5,587 bases of DNA from Chloroflexota bacterium (GCA_028287725.1 JAQBPC010000215.1:1-5587), one strand, 5' to 3'; shown: positions 1-5,587, counted from the stretch's first letter. The notes: generated from the sequence alone by a model not told the origin. Translations and numbers: made by a program.

Positions 1-1266
1 TGGCGTTGCCACAATCGTTGGGGCACCCTTCAAAGCAACTACCTGTTGCCAGGTGCGGGCATAGGACTCGACTACGCTTAGCCGATCATTCTCAATCGCG
101 TGGGCGTCAAGCCCAGTCAAGCGGGCCATTTCTCCCGTGTGCGGCGTCAGCACCAGGGGAAGCGTGACCTTCTTCCACCAGTCTGGAGTGGCGCTGAGCG
201 CGAAGAGCGCGTCGGCATCGACTAAGGCGTTTTGCGGCCCGGTTACCGCACCGCTGAGCACATCCATTACAAGGTGAGTTGTACCGTCGCTTCGGCCAAG
301 GCCTGGTCCGACGAGCAGTGCACTGTAGCGTGATGCAACGTCATTGAGGCGCTTCACCGCATCGGCGCGATCCGAAGGCAGTGTAAGCATGGTGACTTCA
401 AGCAATCGCGTCGCGAGTATCGCAAGTGTCTCTTGTTGCCCTGCCAGGGTGACGTAGCCTGCGCCTGCGCGCAACGCGCCGGACGTGCTAAGTATCGGTG
501 CTCCCACGAAGTGCGGAGACCCAGCAAGTGCCAGAACGGCTCCAGCTGAGAATTTATGCACGGTTGCACTGCGCTCAGGTAGCCACCGAGCAATATCGCT
601 GCCGTCAGGTTGCCAGGTGCTTACCGGCACTCTTGGCAGTTGAGGAAGGCCGATGTCGACCAGGGTAATCGACCCGCAAAAGCTGCGCGCGGGATACAGT
701 AGCAGTCCGCGTTTGACATAACCAAATGTCAGCGTCTCGTCGGCACGGAGAGTAGCCGGATCTGCGCGTCCGGTATCGGCGTCGATGCCGGTTGGCATAT
801 CCAGAGCGACGACATAGGGACGCCTATCGGCAGAATTTACGGCAGTCAGCACGTGAGCCAGATCGGGCTCAATAGGGCGCGCCCTGCCAATGCCAAGAAT
901 GCCGTCTACCGCAACGTCACACCAGTCGAGTGTCGATCGCAGATGCTGACCGCTTGGATCGTCAGCCATGTCGGTTCGCGGGATACCTTCAGGGTCTATG
1001 TCGGACGGGCGGTTACGGCGGTATGTGATGATTTGAACCAAGGCGCCCGCGTCGCGCAGCAGGCCCGCCACCACCAGCGCATCACCGCCGTTGTTACCGG
1101 GTCCGGCCAGTATCAAATATCGATTACCGCCGGGACGCTGCAATTCAAGCAGGGCCTTAGACGCGCCGTGGGCGGCCATTTGCATGAGTGCGGGTAGACT
1201 TAGTCCGCGAGCTGCCGCATCGGCCTCGGCGCGCCGCATCTCGTCAGGAGTAACCAACGCGCGCAT
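1..1266 (-). CDS. nnr: Bifunctional NAD(P)H-hydrate epimerase / ADP-dependent NAD(P)H-hydrate dehydratase (3' end cut by window edge)
   Basis: This enzyme repairs hydrated NADH and NADPH. The N-terminal YjeF_N domain interconverts R and S epimers, and the C-terminal ribokinase-like domain dehydrates the S form using ADP. 422 residues are visible, of roughly 500-520 expected. The epimerase domain shows AGPGNNGGDALV (54-65), VDGILGIG (120-127), VALDMPTGIDADTG (153-166) and YVKRGLLLYPA (183-193). The dehydratase domain begins about residue 235 with VHKFSAGAVLALAGS (236-250). It continues with GALRAGAGYVTLA (263-275), LLVGPGLG (317-324), LVDADAL (348-354), LVLTPHTGEMARLTG (371-385) and VVALKGAPT (409-417). 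The GSGD motif with the catalytic Asp and the ADP-binding tail lie beyond the left edge. The ATG at 1266 follows the acpS stop by 6 bases with a weak AGGGG site. MRALVTPDEMRRAEADAAARG at the start fits the family's typical N-terminus. Pairing with acpS is common in bacteria. Confidence 0.95.
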   Translation of the reverse strand, partial: MRALVTPDEMRRAEADAAARGLSLPALMQMAAHGASKALLELQRPGGNRYLILAGPGNNGGDALVVAGLLRDAGALVQIITYRRNRPSDIDPEGIPRTDMADDPSGQHLRSTLDWCDVAVDGILGIGRARPIEPDLAHVLTAVNSADRRPYVVALDMPTGIDADTGRADPATLRADETLTFGYVKRGLLLYPARSFCGSITLVDIGLPQLPRVPVSTWQPDGSDIARWLPERSATVHKFSAGAVLALAGSPHFVGAPILSTSGALRAGAGYVTLAGQQETLAILATRLLEVTMLTLPSDRADAVKRLNDVASRYSALLVGPGLGRSDGTTHLVMDVLSGAVTGPQNALVDADALFALSATPDWWKKVTLPLVLTPHTGEMARLTGLDAHAIENDRLSVVESYARTWQQVVALKGAPTIVATP

Positions 1267-1272
1267 ATGCCC

Positions 1273-1710
1273 CTACTCGCTTTGCCGGCCAATGGCCATG
1301 GCGACGGCAAGTGCAAGGTCTCCGGTGTGCGTGATACTCACGCTAATTTCGCCGAGACCAAGTCCTTCGGCGATTGATTTGGCGCGGCCATAGAGGATGA
1401 CAACCGGCTTGCCCTTGGGATCAGGCAGGATTTCCATCTCGCGCCAACGTATATACCTGATGCCGGTGCCAAGGACCTTGCTGATTGCTTCCTTTGCGGC
1501 AAAGCGTCCTGCCAGCCGCTGCGCTTTTAAACGACAGTAACTCTGCTCTGCGGGAGTGTAGACCCGATTGAGAAATCGCTGCCCCCAGCGTTCGAGCGCC
1601 CTGGCAATGCGCGGAATCTCCGCCGCGTCGATGCCGGTGTACGGAGCGAGATCATACGTAGTCAGTGTGTGCCCGTCACGTAGCTCCGTACGCTGCTCCT
1701 CCCACGGCAC
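1273..1710 (-). CDS. acpS: Holo-[acyl-carrier-protein] synthase, with N-terminal extension
   Basis: AcpS transfers the 4'-phosphopantetheine arm of coenzyme A to a serine of acyl carrier protein, activating it for fatty-acid synthesis. It acts in the cytosol as a Mg-dependent trimer. The protein has 145 residues, against about 120-126 usual for the family. Key elements are TGIDAAEIPRI (25-35) with Mg-binding Asp28, the signature RLAGRFAAKEAISKVLGTG (65-83) with catalytic Glu74, the segment WREMEILPDPKGKPVV, and SVSITHT (123-129). These closely match the Bacillus-type enzyme. The first ~24 residues are extra relative to AcpS proteins that begin just before the GID motif. The GTG at 1710 is the only ATG, GTG or TTG start in frame between the upstream stop and GID, so the extension appears real unless a sequencing error or unusual start is involved. 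No good ribosome binding site precedes the GTG. nnr begins 6 bases after the stop, implying one transcript. The AcpS call is secure; the exact start is less so. Confidence 0.93.
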   Translation of the reverse strand: MPWEEQRTELRDGHTLTTYDLAPYTGIDAAEIPRIARALERWGQRFLNRVYTPAEQSYCRLKAQRLAGRFAAKEAISKVLGTGIRYIRWREMEILPDPKGKPVVILYGRAKSIAEGLGLGEISVSITHTGDLALAVAMAIGRQSE

Positions 1711-1746
1711 ATGGGCATCTTGATTACCGGCCCTGCCGCGATCTCA

Positions 1747-1776
1747 ATGGTAACGTACGCTATCGGCACGGGCCAA
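1747..1776 (-). promoter_or_regulatory. Weak candidate promoter for acpS-nnr
   Basis: In the gene-free stretch 1711-1951, the minus strand carries TTGGCC (1771-1776), an 18-base spacer, and TACCAT (1747-1752). Each hexamer matches the sigma-70 consensus at four of six bases. A transcript from it would begin near 1740, giving a leader of about 30 bases before the acpS GTG. Its place just after a terminator is sensible, but the match is weak. Apart from this and the terminator I see nothing in the stretch. Confidence 0.25.
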
Positions 1777-1888
1777 CAGACCTACGAACATCGCAACGAG
1801 TCAGCATCCGGTTCTGCTGGCGTGCGAGCAGGCCGTCATCGCTAGGGCTCTCGGAACTGAGGAGCTCTGGAGAGCGTCCCGTGACTTA

Positions 1889-1922
1889 GGAAACAAGTAG
1901 CCGGCAGCAATACGCTGCCGGC
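1889..1922 (-). terminator. Probable intrinsic terminator of the tkt-tal-gnd-aldolase cluster
   Basis: A perfect 9-bp inverted repeat, GCCGGCAGC (1900-1908) and GCTGCCGGC (1914-1922), encloses a 5-base loop. Read on the minus strand it lies 29 bases after the aldolase stop and is followed by TACTTGTTTCC, a broken T-rich tail. Position and stem strength fit a Rho-independent terminator. The weak tail leaves room for partial readthrough into acpS-nnr. Confidence 0.7.
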
Positions 1923-1951
1923 CACCCTGGTGAGTTGCACGTGACGAACCT

Positions 1952-2941
1952 CTAGAGTCCCGGGTATTGCTTGTACCAGCCTTCCTGCACGATGTCGGCA
2001 AAGCCTTGTGGCCGGCCCATCTTCTCGTTGAATGGGCGGGCATACTTGATCGCAAGCTCGGAACACCGCTGCAAGTTCTCGACCGCCTTCGTCCTCAAGT
2101 GCGCTTGTCGTTCAGCGCGATCCTTGAGCTTGACGCTGTCCTTCCAGATGGCACGACCGGCAAGAAAGCCGGAGGCGCCGTTCTGGCAAGCGATTTCAAC
2201 CTGCTTCACAAACTGGTCGATGTCGACACCCGCGCTGAGAATGATCCATGGAATCGGAGAAGCCTGGTCGAGTTTACGACACCAATCGCCGAGCGTTGAC
2301 TCATCATGCGGGAAGGATAAGTCGACCGGGAACTCGGCCTTATAGATATCGAAGCCCAGCGCGGTCAACTCTTCCGCCGTACGCACGACGACGTTCGGCT
2401 TGGTTGCTGCATAGGCCGCCTTATCCTGGCCAGCCAATGGATAGCCGACGGCTTCGACCAAGAGTGGAATATCAAATTTGCGGCAGTCATCGAGCACGCG
2501 CTTGATGATTTCACGCTGCTTTCTGGCGGATTCCACCTCGTCGGGATGGTAATAGACCAGCAGCTTTACCGCTTGCGCGCCCATGCGCTTGATTCGGGAA
2601 ACTCCCCAATTCGGAATGAGCGAGGCGAGCCGGCCACTGCCGTCTGCCGTATAGCCGGTCTCCTCGATTGATACGATTAGCCCGGCGTGCCCCGCAAGCG
2701 CGCCCTCTGCGATACACTCCGCCGCGCCATACTCAGGGTCGAGCAGCATGGCGGTGGAATGGGGCGACAGCGCACTCACAACGTCGACTTTAACCTCACG
2801 CATCGTCGCGTACGGCACTTCACCACCCGGGTTCAGCATTGACTTCAGTGCGCCACGCTGGTCCATAGCCGTGATGGTGAAGATGCCTCTGTCCGTGGAC
2901 ATTTGCTGCAAACTTCGCAGCGTGCCAACCGAGATCGTCAT
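1952..2941 (-). CDS. lacD: Class I aldolase of the tagatose-1,6-bisphosphate aldolase (LacD) family
   Basis: LacD-type aldolases are TIM-barrel, Schiff-base enzymes that cleave tagatose 1,6-bisphosphate to dihydroxyacetone phosphate and glyceraldehyde 3-phosphate. Many are loose in sugar stereochemistry and also act on fructose 1,6-bisphosphate. With the ATG at 2941 the protein has 329 residues, the family's usual length. Residues aligning with the known LacD active site are Asp27 and Gln28 in AMDQRGALK, Lys126 in AVKLLVYY, Glu163 in LVEAVGY, and the probable Schiff-base Lys201 in IYKAEFPVD. WIILSAGVD (232-240) and GASGFLAGRAIW (255-266) fit the late-barrel phosphate-binding region. It is the last gene after tkt, tal and gnd, and a hairpin terminator lies 29 bases past its stop. 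No lactose or galactose catabolic genes are nearby, so the in vivo substrate is more likely a general glycolytic or pentose-pathway bisphosphate than tagatose bisphosphate; that is inference. The related YihT sulfofructose-1-phosphate aldolase is a less likely alternative. Confidence 0.88.
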   Translation of the reverse strand: MTISVGTLRSLQQMSTDRGIFTITAMDQRGALKSMLNPGGEVPYATMREVKVDVVSALSPHSTAMLLDPEYGAAECIAEGALAGHAGLIVSIEETGYTADGSGRLASLIPNWGVSRIKRMGAQAVKLLVYYHPDEVESARKQREIIKRVLDDCRKFDIPLLVEAVGYPLAGQDKAAYAATKPNVVVRTAEELTALGFDIYKAEFPVDLSFPHDESTLGDWCRKLDQASPIPWIILSAGVDIDQFVKQVEIACQNGASGFLAGRAIWKDSVKLKDRAERQAHLRTKAVENLQRCSELAIKYARPFNEKMGRPQGFADIVQEGWYKQYPGL

Positions 2942-2946
2942 TCGCA

Positions 2947-2953
2947 CACCTCC
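2947..2953 (-). promoter_or_regulatory. Ribosome binding site that fixes the aldolase start
   Basis: The minus strand reads GGAGGTG, with the GGAGG core 7 bases before the ATG at 2941. This decides the start at 2941 rather than the in-frame GTG at 3031. The extra 30 residues from the upstream start are glycine- and arginine-rich and do not resemble the family, and the upstream sequence has non-coding features. Confidence 0.85.
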
Positions 2954-2994
2954 GACGGCGGTGCCGTGCTGGATTGTGCCGCCACCGCGCCGTC
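2954..2994 (-). promoter_or_regulatory. Imperfect inverted repeat in the aldolase leader
   Basis: On the minus strand GACGGCGCGGTG (2983-2994) can pair with CACCGCCGTC (2954-2963), giving a 6-bp plus 4-bp GC-rich stem interrupted by a 2-base bulge, with a 19-base loop. The stem ends exactly where the Shine-Dalgarno sequence of the aldolase begins. No T-run follows, so it is not a terminator. It could set translation efficiency, protect a processed 3' transcript or bind a regulator. In a GC-rich genome it may also be chance. Confidence 0.35.
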
Positions 2995-3005
2995 CAACAT
3001 TTTCT

Positions 3006-3035
3006 ATTGTGTAGGCCCGCCCAGAGTGCACCCAA
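3006..3035 (-). promoter_or_regulatory. Weak candidate promoter for the aldolase gene
   Basis: In the 128-base gap after gnd, the minus strand has TTGGGT (3030-3035), an 18-base spacer, and CACAAT (3006-3011), a moderate match to a sigma-70-type promoter. A start near 2999 would give a leader of about 58 bases containing the inverted repeat at 2954-2994. The match is imperfect, and readthrough from gnd is equally possible. Confidence 0.2.
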
Positions 3036-3069
3036 TGCCGCCTGCCGCTATGTATTCACGGCCTTGAAG

Positions 3070-3981
3070 CTAATTAGGTTCGGTAAGTCTCACCGCGTGT
3101 CCGCCGAACTCGTTTCGGAGTGCTGCGAGCATACGGTCCGTGAAACTATTGGCCTGCCGCGACCGAAACCGCTCAAATAGCGCCAGTGTGATGACTGGCG
3201 CAGGCACGTCCGAATCCATCGCGGCCTGTACGGTCCAGCGGCCTTCGCCCGAGTCCTCGACGTATGGCTGCAGCTGCTCTAACTTCGGGTCCTTGTGGAG
3301 GGCATCGGCCGCAAGCTCGAGCAGCCAAGATCGCACAACTGATCCGTGGCCCCACACGTCCGCAATGGCCGCGAGATCTAGATTAGGAAACGCTTTGGCT
3401 GAGCGCATGATGTCGAAGCCTTCGGCGTACGCCTGCATTAGGCCGTACTCGATGCCGTTATGTACCATCTTCGCGAAGTGTCCGGATCCCGCCGGCCCTG
3501 TGTGAAGATAGCCATTCTCGGGCGCCAGCGTCTTGATCGCAGGTTCTACAAATGCGAAGGCCTCGTCGCTGCCTCCTACCATCAAGCAGTAGCCGATCTT
3601 GAGGCCCCAGACTCCGCCACTTGTTCCCGCATCGAGAAAGCGAATTCCCACTGTGTCCAGCTCCGCGGCGCGGCGTATGCTGTCTTGCCAGTACGAATTG
3701 CCGCCGTCAATGAGGGTGTCCCCTGGCGATACTAGTGATGCCAGCGCTCGGATCGTGCTTTCGGTTGGTGGTCCCGCAGGAACCATCAACCACACTGCCC
3801 TGGGAGCCTGGAGTTTCGATACCAGGTCTTCCAGAGAGGTGGCGCCCACCGCGCCTTGAGCTTCTGCTGTACGAACCGCGTCCGGACTGCGGTCGTATGC
3901 CACAACCTGGTGTCCACCTTGGAGCAGCCTGACCACCATGTTGCCGCCCATCCGGCCGAGACCGATCATCGCTATCTGCAT
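3070..3981 (-). CDS. gnd: 6-phosphogluconate dehydrogenase, decarboxylating (short type)
   Basis: This enzyme oxidises and decarboxylates 6-phosphogluconate to ribulose 5-phosphate and CO2, producing NADPH or NADH, in the oxidative pentose phosphate pathway. The protein has 303 residues, the length of the short GntZ/YqeC-like class rather than the ~470-residue classical Gnd. The N-terminal Rossmann fold shows GLGRMGGNM (7-15) and ends its second strand at Asp30 (VAYDRS). Further signatures are IDGGNSYWQDS (91-101), DAGTSGGVWG (117-126), and the catalytic block KMVHNGIEYG with Lys171, His174, Asn175 and Glu178, matching sheep Lys183, His186, Asn187 and Glu190. The rest is the helical C-terminal domain, shortened in this class. 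The start has a strong AAGGAG site. Asp30, where NADP-dependent enzymes usually have Asn, hints at NAD use; that is inference. 3-hydroxyisobutyrate dehydrogenases share the fold, but the GNSYWQDS and HNGIEYG motifs argue for 6PGDH. No zwf (glucose-6-phosphate dehydrogenase) gene lies in the window. Confidence 0.95.
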   Translation of the reverse strand: MQIAMIGLGRMGGNMVVRLLQGGHQVVAYDRSPDAVRTAEAQGAVGATSLEDLVSKLQAPRAVWLMVPAGPPTESTIRALASLVSPGDTLIDGGNSYWQDSIRRAAELDTVGIRFLDAGTSGGVWGLKIGYCLMVGGSDEAFAFVEPAIKTLAPENGYLHTGPAGSGHFAKMVHNGIEYGLMQAYAEGFDIMRSAKAFPNLDLAAIADVWGHGSVVRSWLLELAADALHKDPKLEQLQPYVEDSGEGRWTVQAAMDSDVPAPVITLALFERFRSRQANSFTDRMLAALRNEFGGHAVRLTEPN

Positions 3982-3986
3982 GGCGG

Positions 3987-3992
3987 CTCCTT
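3987..3992 (-). promoter_or_regulatory. Ribosome binding site of gnd
   Basis: The minus strand reads AAGGAG 5 bases before the ATG at 3981, a strong Shine-Dalgarno sequence at good spacing. It supports this ATG as the gnd start and places initiation within the 36-base gap after tal. Confidence 0.8.
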
Positions 3993-4010
3993 AGCCTGAA
4001 CCCACGACGT

Positions 4011-4026
4011 GCAGGGTTTAGCCTGC
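4011..4026 (-). repeat. Small inverted repeat over the tal stop codon
   Basis: The minus strand reads GCAGG, a 6-base loop, then CCTGC, forming a short hairpin that straddles the TAA of tal. No T-run follows, so it is not a convincing terminator. An 8-base direct repeat, CAGGCTAA, also occurs on the minus strand at 4018-4025 and again at 3991-3998, beside the gnd ribosome binding site. Function is unknown, and both may be chance. Confidence 0.3.
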
Positions 4027-5154
4027 ACGCGTGAGCATTTCTTGGCGCTTGGCCGTGATAGTATCGATGAGGTCGCGGAACGACTTGGCAAACGAGTCTA
4101 CGCCATCGTCCTGCAGCTTTTGGGTCACTTGCGCCATATCAATGCCGATATCAGCGAGAGCCTGCATGGTTTTTCGTGCGCCTTCGACATCCTCGACGAG
4201 GGAGTCGCGCACCTTACCATGATCGAGGAAGTCATTAATCGTGGCGGGCGGCATCGTGTCGACCGTGTCAGGACCAATCAACTCTTCGACGTACATGACG
4301 TCACGGTAGGCGGGATTTTTCGTGCTCGTGCTCGCCCAGAGCGGTCGTTGACGTCGCGCGCCCTTTGCCGCAAGCGCCTCCCAACGAGGGCCTGTAAAGA
4401 CTTGCAGAAAAACGTCAGCATAGGCAAGCTTCGCATTGGCGATCGCCGCCCTGCCCTTCAACTCCTGGTATTTCGCGGCGTTAGCAGGGTCCTCTTTCGC
4501 CTTCTGATCGAGTAAGGCGTCTACGGCAGAGTCAACCCGGCTAACGAAGAAGGAGGCAACCGACGCGACGTTCCGGAGCGGCTGCCCGCTCTTGTCCAGC
4601 TGCTCGAGGCCGTCGACATATGCCTCAGCAACTGCTCGGTAGCTCTCGAGGGAGAACAACAGGGTGACGTTGACATTCACGCCTTCCCCTATCAAGGTTC
4701 GGAACGCAGGTACTCCATTGGGCGTGCCGGGCACTTTGATCATGATATTAGGCGCGTTCAGGAAGCGGAAGAACCGCTTACCGTCGTTTACGGTTTTCTC
4801 GGTGTCATGGGCAAGTTCAGGTGACACCTCGATGCTCACGAATCCGTCGCCGCCGTCCGTGCGGTCGTAGACCTGGCGAAGGATGCGGGCAGCGTTGGAT
4901 ATATCGTCGAGCACCAATCCTTCGTAGATCTCGTCAAGAGTCTTACCCTCGCGCACCATCGTGCGTAGCGCTTCGTCGTACTCACCGCCCGCGCTTATCG
5001 CCTTCTGGAAAATCGTCGGGTTGGATGTCAGTCCGACAATGCCAAGGTCAATGAGGCGCTGGAGCTCTCCGCTCGTCAACATGCCCCGGGTGATATTGTC
5101 GATCCATGGGCTTTGCCCGTGCTCGTACAACTCCTGTAAAGTGTTTGCTGCCAT
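4018..5154 (-). CDS. tal: Transaldolase
   Basis: Transaldolase transfers a dihydroxyacetone unit from sedoheptulose 7-phosphate to glyceraldehyde 3-phosphate, giving erythrose 4-phosphate and fructose 6-phosphate. It is cytosolic. The protein has 378 residues, matching the long transaldolase class of actinobacteria, cyanobacteria and Chloroflexota rather than the ~317-residue E. coli type. Visible active-site elements of the TIM barrel are WIDNITR with Asp19, the signature GLTSNPTIF (41-49), SIEVSP with Glu109, NIMIKVPGT with the Schiff-base Lys140, and VNVTLLFS (160-168). STSTKNPAY (275-283) is also typical of this class. The start is fixed by AGGAGG 7 bases upstream of the ATG. No phosphoglucose isomerase domain is fused to it, as occurs in some relatives. 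It sits between tkt and gnd in one apparent operon, its direct metabolic partners. All catalytic residues I looked for are present, so I expect it to be active. Confidence 0.96.
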   Translation of the reverse strand: MAANTLQELYEHGQSPWIDNITRGMLTSGELQRLIDLGIVGLTSNPTIFQKAISAGGEYDEALRTMVREGKTLDEIYEGLVLDDISNAARILRQVYDRTDGGDGFVSIEVSPELAHDTEKTVNDGKRFFRFLNAPNIMIKVPGTPNGVPAFRTLIGEGVNVNVTLLFSLESYRAVAEAYVDGLEQLDKSGQPLRNVASVASFFVSRVDSAVDALLDQKAKEDPANAAKYQELKGRAAIANAKLAYADVFLQVFTGPRWEALAAKGARRQRPLWASTSTKNPAYRDVMYVEELIGPDTVDTMPPATINDFLDHGKVRDSLVEDVEGARKTMQALADIGIDMAQVTQKLQDDGVDSFAKSFRDLIDTITAKRQEMLTRAG

Positions 5155-5161
5155 CGTTTTG

Positions 5162-5167
5162 CCTCCT
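5162..5167 (-). promoter_or_regulatory. Ribosome binding site of tal
   Basis: The minus strand reads AGGAGG, a perfect Shine-Dalgarno core, 7 bases before the ATG at 5154. It overlaps the TAG stop of tkt, so ribosomes finishing tkt end on top of the tal initiation site. It fixes the tal start and suggests translational coupling. Confidence 0.85.
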
Positions 5168-5587
5168 ACTTTCTGACCAGTGCACGTGCTCGCGCTGCTA
5201 CGTTTTCAACGGTAAAACCGAACTCTTGAAACAACACAGGCGCTGGGGCCGACGCACCGAAGTGATCGAGACCAACTATATCGCCATCGAGCCCAACAAA
5301 CCGATACCACGGCTCCGTGGCCGCGGCTTCGCAGGCGAGGCGACTTCGCACATCCGGCGGTAGAACCTCGTCTTGATACGCTTTCTCCTGGCTCAGGAAC
5401 AGCTCCTGGCACGGCATACTCACCACGCGTGTGGCAATTCCCTCGCCCTGCAAGATTTTTCGGGCGCCGACGAGTAACTGCACTTCTGACCCGGACCCCA
5501 TGAGTATGACGTCGGGCCGGTCTTTTCCCTGCTCGCGCGCCAGAACGTAGGCGCCCTTCAAGGTGTCCTTCGCCGGTTGCCCTTCGC
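5166..5587 (-). CDS. tkt: Transketolase, C-terminal part (5' end cut by window edge)
   Basis: Transketolase is a thiamine-diphosphate enzyme of the cytosol that moves two-carbon ketol units between sugar phosphates in the non-oxidative pentose phosphate pathway. Only the last 139 residues are visible, out of about 650-690 usual for the family. They form the C-terminal domain. Visible signatures are GSGSEVQ (residues 30-36 of the fragment), a VVSMPCQELF stretch matching the family's VVSMPSWELF-type segment, and LDHFGASAPAPVLF followed by FGFTVENV near the end. The thiamine-binding and pyrimidine-binding domains lie beyond the right edge. The frame is open to the edge, so the real start is outside; a TTG within it is not a credible start. 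The stop codon TAG (5166-5168) overlaps the ribosome binding site of tal, which starts 11 bases later, so the two are very probably co-transcribed and translationally linked. The related 1-deoxyxylulose-5-phosphate synthase is less likely, because the GASAPA ending is typical of transketolase. Confidence 0.93.
   Translation of the reverse strand, partial: EGQPAKDTLKGAYVLAREQGKDRPDVILMGSGSEVQLLVGARKILQGEGIATRVVSMPCQELFLSQEKAYQDEVLPPDVRSRLACEAAATEPWYRFVGLDGDIVGLDHFGASAPAPVLFQEFGFTVENVAARARALVRK

Noticed and set aside
853..1197. A 114-residue plus-strand open frame
   Set aside because: It lies wholly opposite the nnr epimerase domain, whose motifs read through without a break. The antisense translation shows no recognisable domain.
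1801..2066. Two overlapping minus-strand open frames of 84 and 74 residues around the aldolase stop
   Set aside because: They use other frames of the aldolase 3' end and run through the terminator hairpin. No ribosome binding site or domain supports them.
2942..3031. 30 extra N-terminal residues for the aldolase, from an upstream in-frame GTG
   Set aside because: The ATG at 2941 has an excellent GGAGGTG site and gives the family's normal N-terminus. The extra stretch contains the leader hairpin and is not family-like.
4009..4515. A 168-residue plus-strand open frame opposite transaldolase
   Set aside because: It is antisense to a transaldolase with all active-site motifs, and its translation resembles no family I know. 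It is a shadow frame of GC-rich coding DNA.
1952..5154. A sulfoquinovose (sulfosugar) breakdown cluster, because YihT-like aldolases and sulfo-transaldolases are homologous to two proteins here
   Set aside because: The neighbours tkt and gnd are standard pentose phosphate genes, and no sulfosugar isomerase, kinase, sulfolactaldehyde enzyme or transporter is present.
1..5587. Mobile elements, CRISPR arrays, tRNA or rRNA genes, riboswitches, toxin-antitoxin or defence genes
   Set aside because: I saw no spaced direct repeats, transposase motifs, tRNA-like arms or extra conserved frames. About 90 percent of the window is accounted for by six metabolic genes.

Overview
The window is a compact bacterial central-metabolism region of fairly high GC content. 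Every gene I can support lies on the minus strand, so transcription runs from position 5587 toward position 1. The long open frames on the plus strand are shadows of these genes. The protein set is a short-type 6-phosphogluconate dehydrogenase of about 300 residues, a LacD-type class I aldolase, a transaldolase of about 380 residues, a transketolase, an AcpS and a two-domain Nnr. From memory this looks most like Chloroflexota (Thermomicrobia or related lineages). That assignment is an inference from protein style and gene company, because the window holds no rRNA or other phylogenetic marker.

Region 1 (5587 to 1952, read leftwards) is a pentose phosphate cluster. It contains the C-terminal end of transketolase (tkt, cut by the window edge), transaldolase (tal), 6-phosphogluconate dehydrogenase (gnd) and a class I aldolase of the tagatose-1,6-bisphosphate aldolase family (lacD-like). 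The gaps are 11, 36 and 128 bases. tal, gnd and the aldolase each have a strong Shine-Dalgarno sequence that fixes the start. For the aldolase this moves the start to 2941, downstream of the longest open frame. A perfect 9-bp GC-rich hairpin with a weak T-rich tail (about 1889-1922) follows the aldolase and probably ends this transcript.

Region 2 (1951 to 1711) is about 240 bases without a gene. It holds the terminator and a weak candidate promoter for the next pair.

Region 3 (1710 to 1, read leftwards) is a two-gene unit: acpS (holo-acyl-carrier-protein synthase) and nnr (bifunctional NAD(P)H-hydrate epimerase/dehydratase), separated by 6 bases. nnr runs off the left edge before its stop codon.

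Together, gnd makes ribulose 5-phosphate and reducing power from 6-phosphogluconate. tkt and tal interconvert pentose phosphates with glycolytic sugar phosphates, and the aldolase probably links the same pool to triose phosphates. acpS serves fatty-acid synthesis by activating acyl carrier protein, and nnr repairs damaged NAD(P)H. I found no mobile element, CRISPR array, RNA gene, toxin or defence system, and nothing that amounts to an undescribed system. The points worth a second look are modest: the aldolase's true substrate and leader hairpin, the cofactor-determining residue of gnd, and the N-terminal extension of AcpS.
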